A DNA stretch of 64,000 nt, from the NCBI RefSeq assembly GCF_048771995.1, contig NC_133063.1, positions 29,231,810-29,295,809 of the forward strand, written 5' to 3'. Each line of letters begins with the position of its first letter. Position 1 is the first letter of the stretch. This document shows positions 27,125-39,915 of the stretch, one piece after another. The notes under the pieces were generated by a model. That model had not been told where the DNA came from. It searched no databases and saw only the letters and a list, made by a program, of their open reading frames with translations. A program made the translations under genes and the position numbers. Origin of the DNA: Taeniopygia guttata (Eukaryota > Chordata > Aves > Passeriformes > Estrildidae).

Positions 27125-30100
27125 AACTCTGGCACTCTTTGTGTTAAACACAGTGAGTTTTAACACTGGCCTTTTTGGCCTACTCTTAACTTCTTCTGTA
27201 AATGAAGTGTATTTTGTGTCCTTGTAATGCAAGTATTCTCTCCTAGGCCCTGTTTAAGCTTTGTTAAACCCTGTATTGCTTACTTTCCCAACAAATACAT
27301 AGGCCTCATTTACCTTTTACAGTAACCAAAACTGAAATTATTGATTACCTGTTTCCTTCAAAACATGGTGTTAAACAGCTTCACTTCCAAACCAGAGAAA
27401 CTGCACACAGCAGAAAATCCCCCAGAAAATGTAAAAAGGTCAGTGGTGCATTTGATGACATGAGTGCTTATGAAGCCACATAATTCATCATTTGTTACTG
27501 CAGAACATGTTCCTAGGGAGATTAACATTTGCCAATAAATATACCATATGCTGGATTCTGCATGAAGATTTTTTTAAAGCTACTTTACTAAGTCATTATG
27601 GATCTCCCATGACAACTACGACTAAAATGGGCCAAACCCACCAGGGTTCCCTAGACCAGTGAAGGATGAAGGTTAAGGGATGAAGTCATGTCTCATTCGT
27701 GTACCAATTCTTCAGTGAGATGTTTACAATTAAATAGTTTGGTTGTGACTTGTCTTTTGGGCAGAACTATTACTCCTCTGTGAGGTTGTGGACTTAACCC
27801 TTCCTTCTCTCCACAAGAAGAATGGAGAAAGATCACAGACAAAAGTAAAGTAGAATTTGAACAGCTATTAGTGTCTGATGAGGTTTAGATTCCAACATGA
27901 ATTGTGGATATTGAAGAAAGGCTATTAGTAGTTTCCTATTACAATTAAATTCTAACTTATTTTCTAAGTCAAAGGACCAAATGAAAAAAATAAAACTAGT
28001 TTTTGGAAGTTGGTCTCTCACAAGAAGCTGTTATATGTTCCACTTTCATCCTGTCATGGTCCTTCCTTAGTAAAGTTGCCTGAAACTGCAGAGAGAGAAA
28101 ATGGGCTTTCCAGCAACTGCAGCAGGAAGCTCCATTAGACAGACACAGGCACGAGCTCACTCATAGTCTATGGCTGCTTGTACCAACCAGCTGAGAAAAA
28201 TCCTTTTGCAGATGGTGAAAAAGCATCACATTGCTTCTTTGGACTCAGCTATCTTCCTGACTTGTGCCAAAATAGTTAATATTTCCGTTGCCTGCCGTCA
28301 GCCTCTCCCGTGTTACACTCTGCCAGTAAATGAAATATGGCTCTTTAAAACACACAACCTGCCTTTGTGCGTGTGCAGACTCAAGTACTCACACAAAACA
28401 TACTTGCTTTTGACGTAAAAACACTATATATATACACCCAACACTGCATGTGCTGAACTAGAACCTAAATCACGTCACTGGAGGAAAATTCTTTGAAGAA
28501 TTAAGTATGACTGGGGGCAGGTTCACAGCATGTGAGAAACTCTAAAGATCTCTGGAGATGAAAGACAGTACTTAATTTTAAACACTGGGAAAAATTCCCA
28601 GTATAGCTGGAAATTAATGACAATATTCCCAAGAAACTTCATTAGAAAGAGTATTTGGCTCATGTGACATAGTACAGATGTTTAAATTTTATCATGATGG
28701 ATACTGTGTAAATGACTAAATAAAGAAGGAAAAGACATGATGAAATAAAAACAATAGTAGTATGTATTTTATAAAATTATCTTAAAATGGATGTTCAAAA
28801 TAGATGTAATTCTAGGCTTTTGCTTTTGTGAAAAAGTCTTTCCCCCATTTTAAGTTTCCATTTGAATGAACAGAGAGATTTCCTAAAGCAAACCATGCAC
28901 TAACAGAATAAATTCCAGTTCAGACAATATTCATATAAGTGCATGTCCTGCCTGTAGAAGCATATACGGTTTCTTTTCTCTGGCCACTATAGAATTAATT
29001 CTGCTGAGAATCAGCACAAACTTGATATATCTGAGAGGAAACAGAACAAGAGAACAGTATGTGTCTGCTTATCTGTTTCAGCCTATTTTTAAATGTGAAA
29101 AACTTTCAGTAAAGCCAAACACCAGCAATTAACAATCAGGAAATCCTTTTGGCCTGACTGATCAAGAAATGGTATTATTTCAGTGCTACAAATGAAATGG
29201 TTCATAGAACTGGCAAATGGGACACTTTTTCCACACTAAATTTAAAACAGTTGCAATAGCCAAAATTAACCAAGGTCATAGCCATATATGAAGGTGCTAT
29301 TTTGAACAGAAAAAATGAGCTATCTGATTAAAAAATATATATTTTTACCTTGCTGTGTTTTGGAAGATTCAGTGTCTTTCCTTCTTCTCCCCTATTCTTC
29401 AAGTAACTTTTCATACCACTGTGTTTGAACAGTAAAAGCTGTTTGTACCTGGTAGCTTAAAATGAGTGATGTGTAAGCAATTCATTCCTCCTGCAATCAT
29501 GGGTGGTGCCCAGAAGAAATGACAGATTTTCTGTGTGTATTTTGAAAGACTTGAGAGTCCACTTTATCCTGACCATTACAGAATGGTTTTGCTCCAACAC
29601 ATGTCAGGGAAATGACACTGAATGGGCTTTCAGGGAAAAACTGTCTGACAGCCCAACTACTTGCAAATCATTAAGTTGCCAGTTTTTTCTTTCCTATCAA
29701 TAAAGTAAGATAGAAAGCAGAATGAAGTAATTTAGCCACATAGGCAGTTAGCACATGCAAGTTCTTGAGAGCAGAGGATGTTGATTAGCTATGGGACCTA
29801 TGAGAAGCCATCTTATCCAGGTAATTATGAGGCCTCTGAGACCTGCTGGTCTATTGCCTGGAGCAGTACTGTGATTTTTGGCTGCTAGATTTTTTCCAAC
29901 AGTTCTTGCTACAGCCACTATAGACTTCTAAATCATTATTTTGGCTGATGAAACAGTAAAGACTTGAGTTCATCATCCACAGGATGATCTCACTGCTCTG
30001 CAAGTATCAGGCAGAGATCATCTCTGCTGTCTTTTCAGCCTTGTTGTAACACAGGTTAATTACAAGAAATGTGGCTATAAAAGAGAATGTAATTCTCAGT

Positions 30101-31960
30101 ATTCTCACCACCAAAATTTACAACCTATTAAGAAATTTTGAAATAATTAAATAGCATTGTAGACATGTCCTTTTTTAACAACAACAGGTTCCCTCTGGTG
30201 AAGATGGGGGTCTCAAATACCCCTATACCCCTTTCGTTCTTTTCTAACAAGGCAGCACCCCCAAAAAGCACACATGCACAAGCTTCTGTGCTGATTTTGT
30301 GAAACCATTTCTGTTTACATATGTATTTCATTAATTTTGAATAAAACAAAATAATTACTAATAAGTCTGCCTATAGTCATAAATATTTTGTCCATTGCTG
30401 GTATGAAGTTACTTATCTGTCTCCTGTCACATGCAGGTCCACCTAAAAGAAAACAGAGCACAGCAGTGAAGTCTCATTATTGTTTGTATCTGTCCCTATT
30501 TTGGAAACTTATGTAATTTCATACTACCTTTACCTTAACCATTGTTTGCCACTTTCAGCACTATCTCAGAATGTTACAGGCTCTGTCTCCCTCTGGTGAT
30601 CAGCGAGGCCACAGGACAGCCAGCATCCCCATGATGCGTTTCTGTGATCCACACATAGGACACTGTTCATTTGCCACTCAAAATCCAAATGATTGCATGC
30701 CAACAATATCTGCATTCTTACCCACATGTCTTCTATTTTAACAACTTACTCCCTGCATTTTGCCAACAGTTTGTTGAAAAATGTTCCTATAATACTTTAG
30801 TGCCTGAAGCTAGAGAAAATGTTATTCTTTAAAACCTGGAGCATGCTGCACTCAATGTTGCATTAAAAAAAGCATCTGGAATACAGAAAATAATATTCTG
30901 AGTATATTTACTAATTGTATAATCATACTACTGACATATGATTTTGCAGTTACAGTTTAAAATATAATTCCAATACAAATGGTTTGAACTTGTTTTCTAA
31001 AAAGTTTGCATGTAAAATCTTTCCAAGCCATGTTGAATCAAGTTATAAATATATCAGTAGGAGAACTGTGGCTCCTAAAGAGACTTTAATGTGAAATATT
31101 TCTTAAAGAGCACTGTATTGCCTTGCACAATATACTTTCAGTTCTTTGAAGTTGCTGTTATTCTGAATAGGCAGTGCTTGACTGACATATCTTCTGCTCC
31201 ATAAATCTAGATGAAGAGCATAAAATGCCAGAGAAAACCTGTTAGTTTAACAGTAGCTGCCAAGTTATATTTTGCGTTATACCTATGTGACATCCTAAAT
31301 TCTTCTGATGTGTATCTATACATTTACATATAAATATACATATAAAAGAGTGTATATCTATCCACATCCACCCACATACTTAGAGGACAAGGGTAGAAAT
31401 AAAAAATTCAACTCTGTAGAAATGTATTTCTCCTGTTTCTAGAATTCTGTGCTCTCCTTACTTTCAGAAAAAACTCATTCTCTTCCCCTATCTGACTTAA
31501 TAGTCAGTAAGATGGTGGCTTCAAACTGCTTCAAAAGGTGTGGTTCGAGGAGATGCATGAGGAGCCTCTTGACTGCCAAGCACTTTTCTGAGAGGCAGCA
31601 ATGGAAATCTCCATGTGGCTTAGCTACTTCAATTTTAATCAACACCAAACTCTCTTTTCCTTAGTCTCTGCTGATATAGTCCAGTCTTTGTTTTAAAGGC
31701 TTCTCAGAACAGGTAACAAACACACAGCATCTGGTCTAAAATGTTCATGTAGAAGTGCAAGTCTCTCCTGTCTTTCAGGAGAAAGGTTGAAATAGAGGCA
31801 TTGAAATGGCTCCCAAATGCCTACTATTTGTCATGTGGCAAATTTCTATACCAAACAAACACAACCACAAAGTAAATTGAAGCATACATATGCATTTGAT
31901 GTCCAGATGAGTATTTTGTGTTTTTAACACTGCCTAATGAAATATGTGCCTATTTAATGG

Positions 31961-32002
31961 TTTTGTTGTTGTTTTTTTTTTGTTTTTTTTTTTTTTTTTT
32001 TT
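31961..32002. repeat. T-rich run
   Basis: TTTTGTTGTTG followed by long T stretches broken by a single G. Simple repeat. Confidence 0.85.
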
Positions 32003-32597
32003 AAAGTATAACAAAAAGCAAACTAAGAGAATGTCTGAGGTTTTTAACTGCTATGGCATAAAAAGGATTTTCTCCCTGTTTCAACCTGTTCATATGAATA
32101 CAGCAAAGGCTTTCAATGTGAATATCTACAATGGGATTTATTTGTGGTAATCTTTGTTCTTTATTCCTTTTAATGCTTTGAAGTACGCTTTAAAGCACTT
32201 ACCTTCAGTATCAAAAGGTTTGTGAAGATATACTGTTATTTTACCAAAAACTGGCAAAAATCATCCTCAGTGCTGACACTGGATGTCACTGGATGGCAAT
32301 TTTCTACCACAGAATTAGAATTGCTGATGAATATGTTTGTTTTCTACTCCATACTGTAGAGGGAAAACAGCTTCAAAAAAGTCACCTAGGAGAGTATGCC
32401 CAGGAACTTATCAGGCAAACACATTCAAGACACTGAGACATCCAACTGACTTTTAGGTGAGACCATCAGCACTTTTGCCACAGTGCTGTTTGTAATATTT
32501 TAAAAGCAATGCATTTTAAAAATGCATTTAAAAATTTCTTGCTAATGCATTCCCAGTGGATCCAGAAATTATAACTATATTTCTTTTTTTCTGTTAG

Positions 32598-32833
32598 GAT
32601 TTTAGGAAATCCAAGGACAATTGTGATCTGTAACATCATCTGTAAGGGATATGCAAAGGATTTTCTCATTATTAGGTGCCTCAGAAAGTACTCCCCCCAA
32701 ATGCAGCTGCCTCAGACATGTTTTTGGGATTTAAATCTTCAAAGAGGAAGTTTATTGTCTCGTCTAGATCAACTGTCAGATATCATGCTCCAGGAAATAA
32801 AAGAATTGGCTGATTTATTTACTTTTTTACTTG
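32598..32833 (+). other. Candidate plus-strand exon of unknown gene
   Basis: A strong acceptor (TTTCTTTTTTTCTGTTAG, ending 32,597) and a consensus donor (CTTG|GTAAGTAAG, starting 32,834) enclose 236 bases that stay open in one frame throughout (78 whole codons plus one base at each end). The translation, with segments such as ILGNPRTIVICNIICKG and LLSRLDQLSDIMLQEIKELA, contains a helical-looking leucine-rich end but matches no family I know. The codons do not look strongly biased. It is opposite in strand to SNCAIP and downstream of the CpG island if that fires on the plus strand. It may be chance. Confidence 0.18.
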
Positions 32834-33408
32834 GTAAGTAAGGGACCTGGAATAACACAGATCTAATCAGCATCCTATTGTGATTGCCAAGTGAGTTCCT
32901 CTTGAGCGATATCAGTGAATTATCCCCTGACACCATCAGGAAACAGTGAGCAATGCAGCATGTGAGCGCACTGCAGCATGAGGTACCCAAGACATAGTAC
33001 CTGCAGCAGGTTCAACCAGTGACATATTACAAACCATTTCTTCTAAAAAACATGAAAAAGCTGTGAACAGCCTGTTTTACACATGCACTTTTATGGCGCA
33101 GCTTTCTGCACAGGCCTTGCTCCCATTGCTAGGAAAGCAGACAGTTTGTAGGGCACCAGCATTTATGTCACCTTGCAGGTGTTAGGGCAGTGCAAATTAT
33201 AGTGACTCATAGTGGCTCAGTGACAGGCTTGAGTACTTCATGAAGCAGCTGATGCTGATGATGCAACTCCTCCTCTTTTCCTCCCAGAACATGCTAATAT
33301 CAGCAGCAACTCTGCTTTAAAGAGCTCTTCACCAATGTTCCCTTCTAATGCCAAAGAACTGACTCTATCACTGGAATGGCAAAAGTTTTCCTGTGCTGCT
33401 AGAAGGAC

Positions 33409-33425
33409 TTTTTTTTTTTTTTTTT
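33409..33425. repeat. Poly-T run
   Basis: T17 homopolymer, about 250 bases left of the CR1 fragment. No link to it is shown. Confidence 0.8.
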
Positions 33426-33678
33426 GGTATGTCTAAGATGCTTTTTTATACATATGTCCAGCAAGAAAATGACAGGATCCATGTTTGAACAACAGGGAAG
33501 GGTACTAAGAATGCCAAATTCAGGACAGGATTAATCCCAGGACCTCCATTCTCTCATTCCACACTTACTCTACTAACTCACTTGGGCAATGGGAACTCCC
33601 CTTCACCAAAATATTAGTTACTGCTCAAGATTCTTCCCTTTAATTAAAGCTGGACTTTTCAATTACTCTTTGTAAGCC

Positions 33679-34290
33679 ATCACAGAATCAAGAGAATGTT
33701 TAGGTCTGGAAGGGATCACTAAAGGTCAGCTAGTTCAAGCTCCCTGCTCAAGTACGTGTCCCTAGAGCACATTACTCAGGATTGTGTTCAGACATATTTT
33801 GAGTATCTCCACAGAGGAGACTCTACAACCTCTCCAAACAGGGCTCAGTCATCCTCACAGTAAAACTTTCCACATTGTTCAGGTGGAACTTCCTGTGCTC
33901 CAGTTCCTGCCCAGTGTCCCTTGTCCTATTGCTTGGCACCACTGGGAAGAGCCATCCTCTAGACATCCTCCCTTCTGATACCCACAGACACTGATAAGAA
34001 CCCCGCTCAATTGTGTCTTCTCCTGGCAAAATAACTCCCTCAGCCTTTCTTCATATGAGAGGGGCTGCAGTTCCCTTCTGTAGTCCTCTGCTGGACCCCC
34101 TCCAGGAGCTCCATGTCTCTCTTGTGCTGATGCCAGAACTGGACACAGCACTCCAGGTGATGCCTCACCAGGGTCAAGTAGAGGGGCAGGATTGCCTCCC
34201 TTCACCTCCTGGCAATTCTCTTTGGAATGGAGCCCAAGATTCCATTGGCCTTCTTGGACACATCACGTCTATTTTCTCCTGTGCCACTAC
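33679..34290 (-). mobile_element. CR1 LINE 3' fragment
   Basis: Read on the minus strand it ends in the CR1-type tail (plus strand ATCACAGAATCAAGAGAATG, then GTCTGGAAGGGATCACTAAA). Moving right it shows the usual CR1 3' segments in reverse complement: GCTCCCTGCTCAAG, AGTATCTCCACAGAGGAGAC, CCAGTGTCCCTTGTCCTATT, TCTCCTGGCAAAATAACTCC, CCCCCTCCAGGAGCTCC, GGACACAGCACTCCAGGTGA, and GGGGCAGGATTGCCTCCC. The 5' limit is approximate. Open frames in it on either strand are remnants, not genes. Confidence 0.93.
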
Positions 34291-34639
34291 TGCACGCACA
34301 GTGAAACATGAGACTCCTATAAAAAAACCTTTGCTTATAGCTCCTGGTGCCCAGTGAGAACTGGGCATTGCACTGAACAAAAGGATTTTATCTTAAAAGA
34401 CCAGAAGAATATTTCAGAAGCTGTCGCATTTGAGTAGATATTTTCAAGAAAGTTTAAAGTTAAGTCACTTATTTGATTCCTTAGCAAACCTGTAGGTGAA
34501 TCTTACCTGACCAGTGCTCTCAGAAAATAAATGCCCTATCATGGACCACTTGCAGAATTGTTGGTAGTCTTGATAGTACTATAAAAGTCACAAGGTGTGA
34601 AGATCTCACAGAGTTTCCTTTTAAGTTGATTCTTAAAAG

Positions 34640-34950
34640 GGAAAATCACAGTAGAATCACATTAAAAACCCATTAAAGAACTGCCTGAAAGGGATCTCAG
34701 GAGGTCATCCAAGTTCTGCTGCCTCATGGCATTTCTGATGGTTGTTGCTGGCATGTAATTTCTGACAGTCCCTTCTCCCACCTGTTCTTAAAATCCTCTA
34801 ATTACAACTCTCTCCCATCTTCCCTCTGGCTATTGTTTCCAGTGCTATCATTACTTGTGGAAAGTTTTGCTAACACATGACCGCCATATCCTTTGCAACA
34901 GTTCTATATTTACTGCTTCTTGTTCTGCCCCTAGCAGACAATGTGCAGAC
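34640..34950 (-). mobile_element. Older CR1 LINE 3' fragment
   Basis: This is a more diverged minus-strand CR1 remnant next to the previous copy. Plus-strand landmarks are GAAAGGGATCTCAGGAGGTC, CATCCAAGTTCTGCTGCCTC and, further right, TTACTGCTTCTTGTTCTGCC, matching the usual order of CR1 3' sequence in reverse complement. Limits are approximate because the ends are eroded. Confidence 0.65.
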
Positions 34951-37304
34951 CAGCAAGGAGGGGCATTATTTCAATCCTCCTTTTTAGCAGTGTACTGGAA
35001 GACTTAACACTTGGTCTTAACATTTTCATGCATATGCAATCACATAGGTATATGGCCAGGCCACAGCTTTTTGAACTGCAAAGCCCCTGAATTTGTCCCT
35101 AAGCTGCAGTTTTTCCATACCCTATCAAAATGTAAGGCTATGCTCATGTCTGAACAGGAAAGAGGGCAAACTCCTTTTGGGCCTTTTCCCTTCACTTCCA
35201 GACCCACATGATTTTCTTTTCTTGGAGCAGTATTGCCTTCTGAAAACAGAGATAAAAAGCTAGGTCTGTGTTCTAACAGCATCATGATTTCTTATCAGTT
35301 TCCCAAATATACCCTGAATAATTGTTTTCCTTCTTCCTGTGCACTGCTTGCCAGTAAGCACACTGGCAAAACACCTAACTGTTAGAGTGGGAAAGGAAGT
35401 GACTTTGCAGCTGTCAAAGAAATGTTCTCCAGGAAACAGACGGCTAGAGCTATTATTTACAGCTGACCATACATGTTAGACAAAAGCCCACACTACAAAA
35501 TCTGGAGTATCTGGAAAAGTAGTGATGCATCACTAAATGTATGCAAAGAGGATGGGTGGTTGGTGCTGTGCATGCAACACCCTTCTTTACTTGGAGAGGT
35601 TGTGTGGCATATTAAGAACCTGTCTGATTTCTCCTGTCTAAATTCTCTGATACTTGGATCAAAGTTACGTATTGACAAAGTTACATATTATATATTCCAT
35701 TATAATGAAGTACAAATTAAATGGGTACAAATAGTGAATTGTATGTCTGGTGTATGCAAGAAGGTGATAGGTCAGTGATATTCTACAGAGGCAGAGGATG
35801 AACTGCTGGTAAACCCCTGCCTGGGCTTTTACACTTGGGCATACAGTGCTCACCGTAGTTCTATGTCTGAAAGATATTTTGTTTGCAGGGCATGTGCTGT
35901 ACTTCTGCACAACTGCTTGCTTACTTCCAACCTCAAAAAAGTTATACAAAAGCTAACTAAGTAACAGCCCATACATGGGCATAGCTGTACAGTGGGAAAG
36001 ACATTCCGGAACTTATGACAGGAAATGAAATATATTTTGAGAAATTATTCCTACTATGTCATTGAAAAGCCATTTTATGACAGACAATTAAGCCTTGCAT
36101 TTTGATGCTAGAAATGCAAGGACTACTTTTAAAACAAATCTTTCTGTTGATTTTTCCATAAGTAAGTTTTTAAAAGGCTAAGAAATATTTCAGGTGTATG
36201 AGGAGGTGAATCTTAGTGTACATGCAAAGTTGTCTCACCTTTGAGATCCCTTCACTAATCCATTAATTCATACCTGGCATATGATGTGCTAACATTTTTA
36301 GGTTAATTTTGATTTTGTTGCATGATCATATCCTGACGTTCCTTGTGATGGTAGATGATGAAACATGCAACAAATTAGGTCTCAAGAGAGCATAGTTCTG
36401 AGACAGTTACCATCTTGTTATAAATAAGTGGATGTTGGAGTATTTTTTTACTGTTATGCTGTCAGTCATATTTTGTTATGCAATTGATCTTATGACAATT
36501 TGATGTTACAAAAAGGTTTCTGAATGACAATTACAGTGAAGTGAAAATTAAATCTAAACTAACTAGTCTCTTTCATTCACTTCATACAACTATGCTGACT
36601 ATAGTTTATTTACTAATACCTTACTAAACCTATGTAGTTGACCTCTCACTTGGATACTGAAAGGCAGACAAATGGAGTACTATGAAAATGCTGCTCTACT
36701 AATGCAAGACAAAGCACAGCCCACCATTCTGCTGATGAAATTAAAGCACCATTCTTGCAGTTTTGATGCTGCATGTGCATCCATATGCTGCTTGTCTCAA
36801 ATACCAGAACCAAATAGATCAGTCAACCATGAAAAAATCACAAGGCTCTTAGCAAATTATTCTCATTTTTCAAAAAAGGAAACAGAGATTACCTGAAATT
36901 CACTACTGCTCTCTGGCACCCTGTTCATCACCTTTGGAACAGAACTGCAGGATAAACAGAACCTGGATTTTATAACTGCTAAAGATACAAATACACAAAG
37001 CATGTAGGCATCAGCCAGCTGAAGATCACAGAATCGTAATTTCTCTAAAAGGCACAATATCAGATTGTACCATGTGCAGGCTTTGGGGCCCTGGGTAGGA
37101 AAGAGACTACAAATAAAGAACAATAAAATCAGCAGTTTATACAACAGGAGTTCACCTTAAGCCTTCCAGACACTACTTTCAGGCTTACACCAAGCTGGCC
37201 TCTCTTCTGCGCTAGCTTGTCCCAGAATATCCTTCTGTTGCAATGTGCTCAGGAACCATGGATGCCTTTAACCACAGACCCCAAACATCTCCTGGAGGAT
37301 CATC

Positions 37305-37330
37305 ATCATATTATCTCATCATATTATCTC
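37305..37330. repeat. Tandem duplication of a 13-base unit
   Basis: ATCATATTATCTC occurs twice head to tail (37,305-37,317 and 37,318-37,330). It probably arose by replication slippage. Confidence 0.85.
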
Positions 37331-38039
37331 ATGTAGTAATCTGTATTGCCCTAGGATACTTGCATAATTAGATTCTCCACATGCTGTATAAAAATATACT
37401 TTGGAAATACTACATTGCAGAGAGCAGATAACTTTTAAATTCTCAGTCTCTAGAGTAGGCAGTTTCTTACTTCCAGGGATTGACAATATTTACATTTTCC
37501 TCTGCTTCAAAACCTTTCACTGAAATTCAGTTTTATCCCCTGCTTCAGCTATGTATAGCAGACTGTGGCAGATTTTACACATCTCCAGTCGGTCAAGATC
37601 ATTCAGCAGGATTGCTGCTTTTGCCATTGACATGAACATAGTCAACTCTCTTCACATTCTCAAAAATGCAAATTGCCAGTTTGTTTTAAGCCCCTCTACT
37701 AGACACAGAATCTCTCCTTTTTAGCTCTCTTTCACCACTCTGTCAATTGCAGCACATGTGTCTCTTCTCATTTTGCTTTCAAATTTTTCATATGCACACA
37801 GATGACAGGAGGCCCAGTTAGAGGTATTGCTGTTCCCGACTCACAGATATTTTTAGAGGTTTGGTTGTTTCTTTAAACAGATCAGCTAGCGTGCGAGGTT
37901 TATCACTTTAGCTAAAAAATCAGAGCGCTGCCAAGTGGCAGATAAGGACTGTGGAAAGAATTTCTGAATTTCATTTCTGCAAGTACAGGCTTTTATTTTC
38001 TTATATTGTGTAAGCTTTGGAGTGGGTTTTTTGTGCATA

Positions 38040-38132
38040 TGTGTGTATTGTGTCTTTTTAGTTTGGTTTTGGGTTTTGTTTGGGCTTTTTGTTTGTTTGT
38101 TTGGTTTTTGCTTGTTTTTTATTTGTTTTTCT
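38040..38132. repeat. T/G-rich low-complexity tract
   Basis: TTTG/GTTT-rich stretch. On the minus strand it gives a spurious Lys/Thr/Asn/Gln-rich open frame. Confidence 0.8.
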
Positions 38133-38609
38133 GATGTCTCAGTTGGCCCTGTATTTATCCAGTAGTACTCTGTGTTTATGCAAGGTGCCTGGGGCATTCA
38201 GACATCTTGGTCCATGCAAGACATGTGGCCAAATGTGACATCACCCTGAAGACTGATACAAAGAAAGACATTTATCACACCTAATCAAAGGCACCAAAAT
38301 AGTAAGTAACTACTACAGCTTTACTATCTCAGCTCCCCTGTAGCTGTAGTAAGTAGGAAGGGATTAGCTGATTCTCCTGGCAAATAAGACATATCCTATA
38401 GGGAGAATGAATCATAATCAGAAAGTTTCTCTCTCCTCACTGACCATAAATGAAGCCAACAGTCAAGATAAACACAAAAATAAGGCAAGAGAAACTGCAC
38501 AGAAAGCAACTCCATTGTACTTAATCAAAATCCTCACATGTCCACGTTTTTTTAGTTACTAGTTCTGCATTTGCATGAATTTAATTATCACAAGACCATA
38601 ATTTTTATG

Positions 38610-38692
38610 TTCCTGCCCAGTACTGGGAGGTTGGAAGTCAATGATCTATAAAGGTCCTGTCCAGCCCAAACCAGTCCATGATTCTATGACTG
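38610..38692 (+). mobile_element. CR1 LINE 3' tail
   Basis: Short CR1 tail on the plus strand: CAATGATCTATAAAGGTCCTG, CCAGCCCAAACCAGTCC and the end ATGATTCTATGAC, the classic TGATTCTATG octamer terminus. It lies about 700 bases beyond the SNCAIP poly(A) signal. The left limit is uncertain. Confidence 0.8.
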
Positions 38693-39349
38693 TCTTTGTG
38701 ACAAAGTAAAATTTTACTTGGCAAACTTTCTTTGACTTCCCTGTGTTCTATTAGAACAGTCAGAAAAAACAAATCCTCATGAATTTGAATCTTTCTCAGC
38801 AAACTGTAGCAGTCTTCAAATGGGAATAATCCAACATAATCAAAACAAAATAAAGCAAATATATACACACATATTTGCTATAAATAAAAGTGACAAGTAA
38901 AGACTGCCTAGTAGTCTGCTTTTGGATATTGTGTTGTAGGATGCATTTGAAGAATGTACTCACAGTTTACCAGAAACAAAGTGAATTAATTCACTTTCTC
39001 TGAAAAGTTAAAAGGACATTCAATAAAGCTTTCAATTCAATGACAGCTTTGGAAGAATGTGGATTAGAGTTTCAGCAGATTATGCAGTAACTTCAACAAA
39101 GCTGAGCACACTGCCAGTGCTTGGCAAGTAGCAGTAATTGGTAACTTAAAACTACATTTGTACTTTTTATTTCTATGTGTTTTAAAGCTGATAAAGGACT
39201 ACTAAACATTAAAGCAACTATTGACACAACTAATTGACTGAAATCCATAAACTGGATGTTGTCTAATGAACATCAAAATGAACATTAAAAAGAACAAAAA
39301 AACCTTACAGCTCAAAAGAGAAGATTATTACAGGAAGTATCTGCACTCA

Positions 39350-39915
39350 ATGTATCCTATTAACAGTCTTTATTTCCTTTTTACAAAAAAAATAGTAATA
39401 ACAACAGACGAAACATACTAAAAAAATCCAATGCTTTTGCCTTGATCTCACTGAGGAGCTGCACAGGCAGAGTCCTGATGAAACTTTGACAGTATATGCT
39501 GTTGACAAAGGGAAATAAAGATATATGACAATATATCCATGCAAGACACAAAGTACAAAATGTGTTCCGTGGCCTAACAAACATTTTGGAGATTGCAAGT
39601 GTCATAACAATTTTCAAACTGTTACTTCTGCTCACCCATGCCTTTACACAGCACAGCTTACAAACAAGTTACATATACACATATATCATAAAAAAGATTT
39701 GTATATGGTCTGATACAAATTAAGGCATCCTAACAGCTGCTGTTTTGCTGGTGAGGGGTATGTCTCATATTTGTGTTTCAAAAGGCTATATTTCAGGTAT
39801 TTCAAACTAAGTGAGACATCATGATATGTTTTAGAGGAAGAATTCCTGCAGCTCTGGCTCTTCAATACTCTTACTCTTTTGACTGTCAGATTTCTGGATT
39901 TTCCAGTTGATGTCA
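39350..39915 (-). other. SNCAIP: SNCAIP 3' untranslated region
   Basis: This is the non-coding part of the terminal exon, from after the TGA to just beyond the only AATAAA on this strand in the interval. It is AT-rich. The short open frame that starts at the ATG overlapping the stop (GCATGA) resembles no known protein and is not called. The right limit is exact if the acceptor at 39,922 is used; the left limit is an estimate from the poly(A) signal. Confidence 0.75.
39369..39374 (-). terminator. Poly(A) signal of SNCAIP
   Basis: TTTATT on the plus strand reads AATAAA on the minus strand, within GGAAATAAAGACTG. G/T-containing sequence (TTGAGTGCAG and further TTTTGAGCTGT) follows within about 60 bases, as expected for a cleavage site near 39,350. 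No other AATAAA or ATTAAA lies between the stop codon and this point on the minus strand. Confidence 0.7.

Larger units (their letters stand above)
23681..33678. other. No recognised gene between CpG island and CR1 cluster
   Basis: AT-rich sequence with T-runs at about 27.09 and 31.96 kb and one candidate exon at 32.6 kb (listed separately). A 141-codon plus-strand frame at 25,197-25,622 has no recognisable domain and is treated as chance. I see no RNA genes. Confidence 0.65.
34951..39349. other. No recognised gene: sequence downstream of SNCAIP
   Basis: Intergenic sequence beyond the SNCAIP 3' end. It contains a short tandem duplication (37.3 kb), a T/G-rich tract (38.04-38.13 kb) and a CR1 tail (38.6 kb). 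The last 400 bases before the poly(A) site are complex sequence with several GATA- and homeodomain-type words. No coding exon is recognised. Confidence 0.65.

Noticed and set aside
33823..34380. Several 60-115-codon frames on both strands
   Set aside because: All fall inside the minus-strand CR1 fragment and match its 3' region rather than a host gene.
37023..37045. CR1-like word ATCACAGAATCGT
   Set aside because: Too short, with no CR1 sequence on either side.
37886..38197. 103-codon minus-strand frame rich in Lys, Thr, Asn and Gln
   Set aside because: It is the translation of a T/G low-complexity tract read in reverse.
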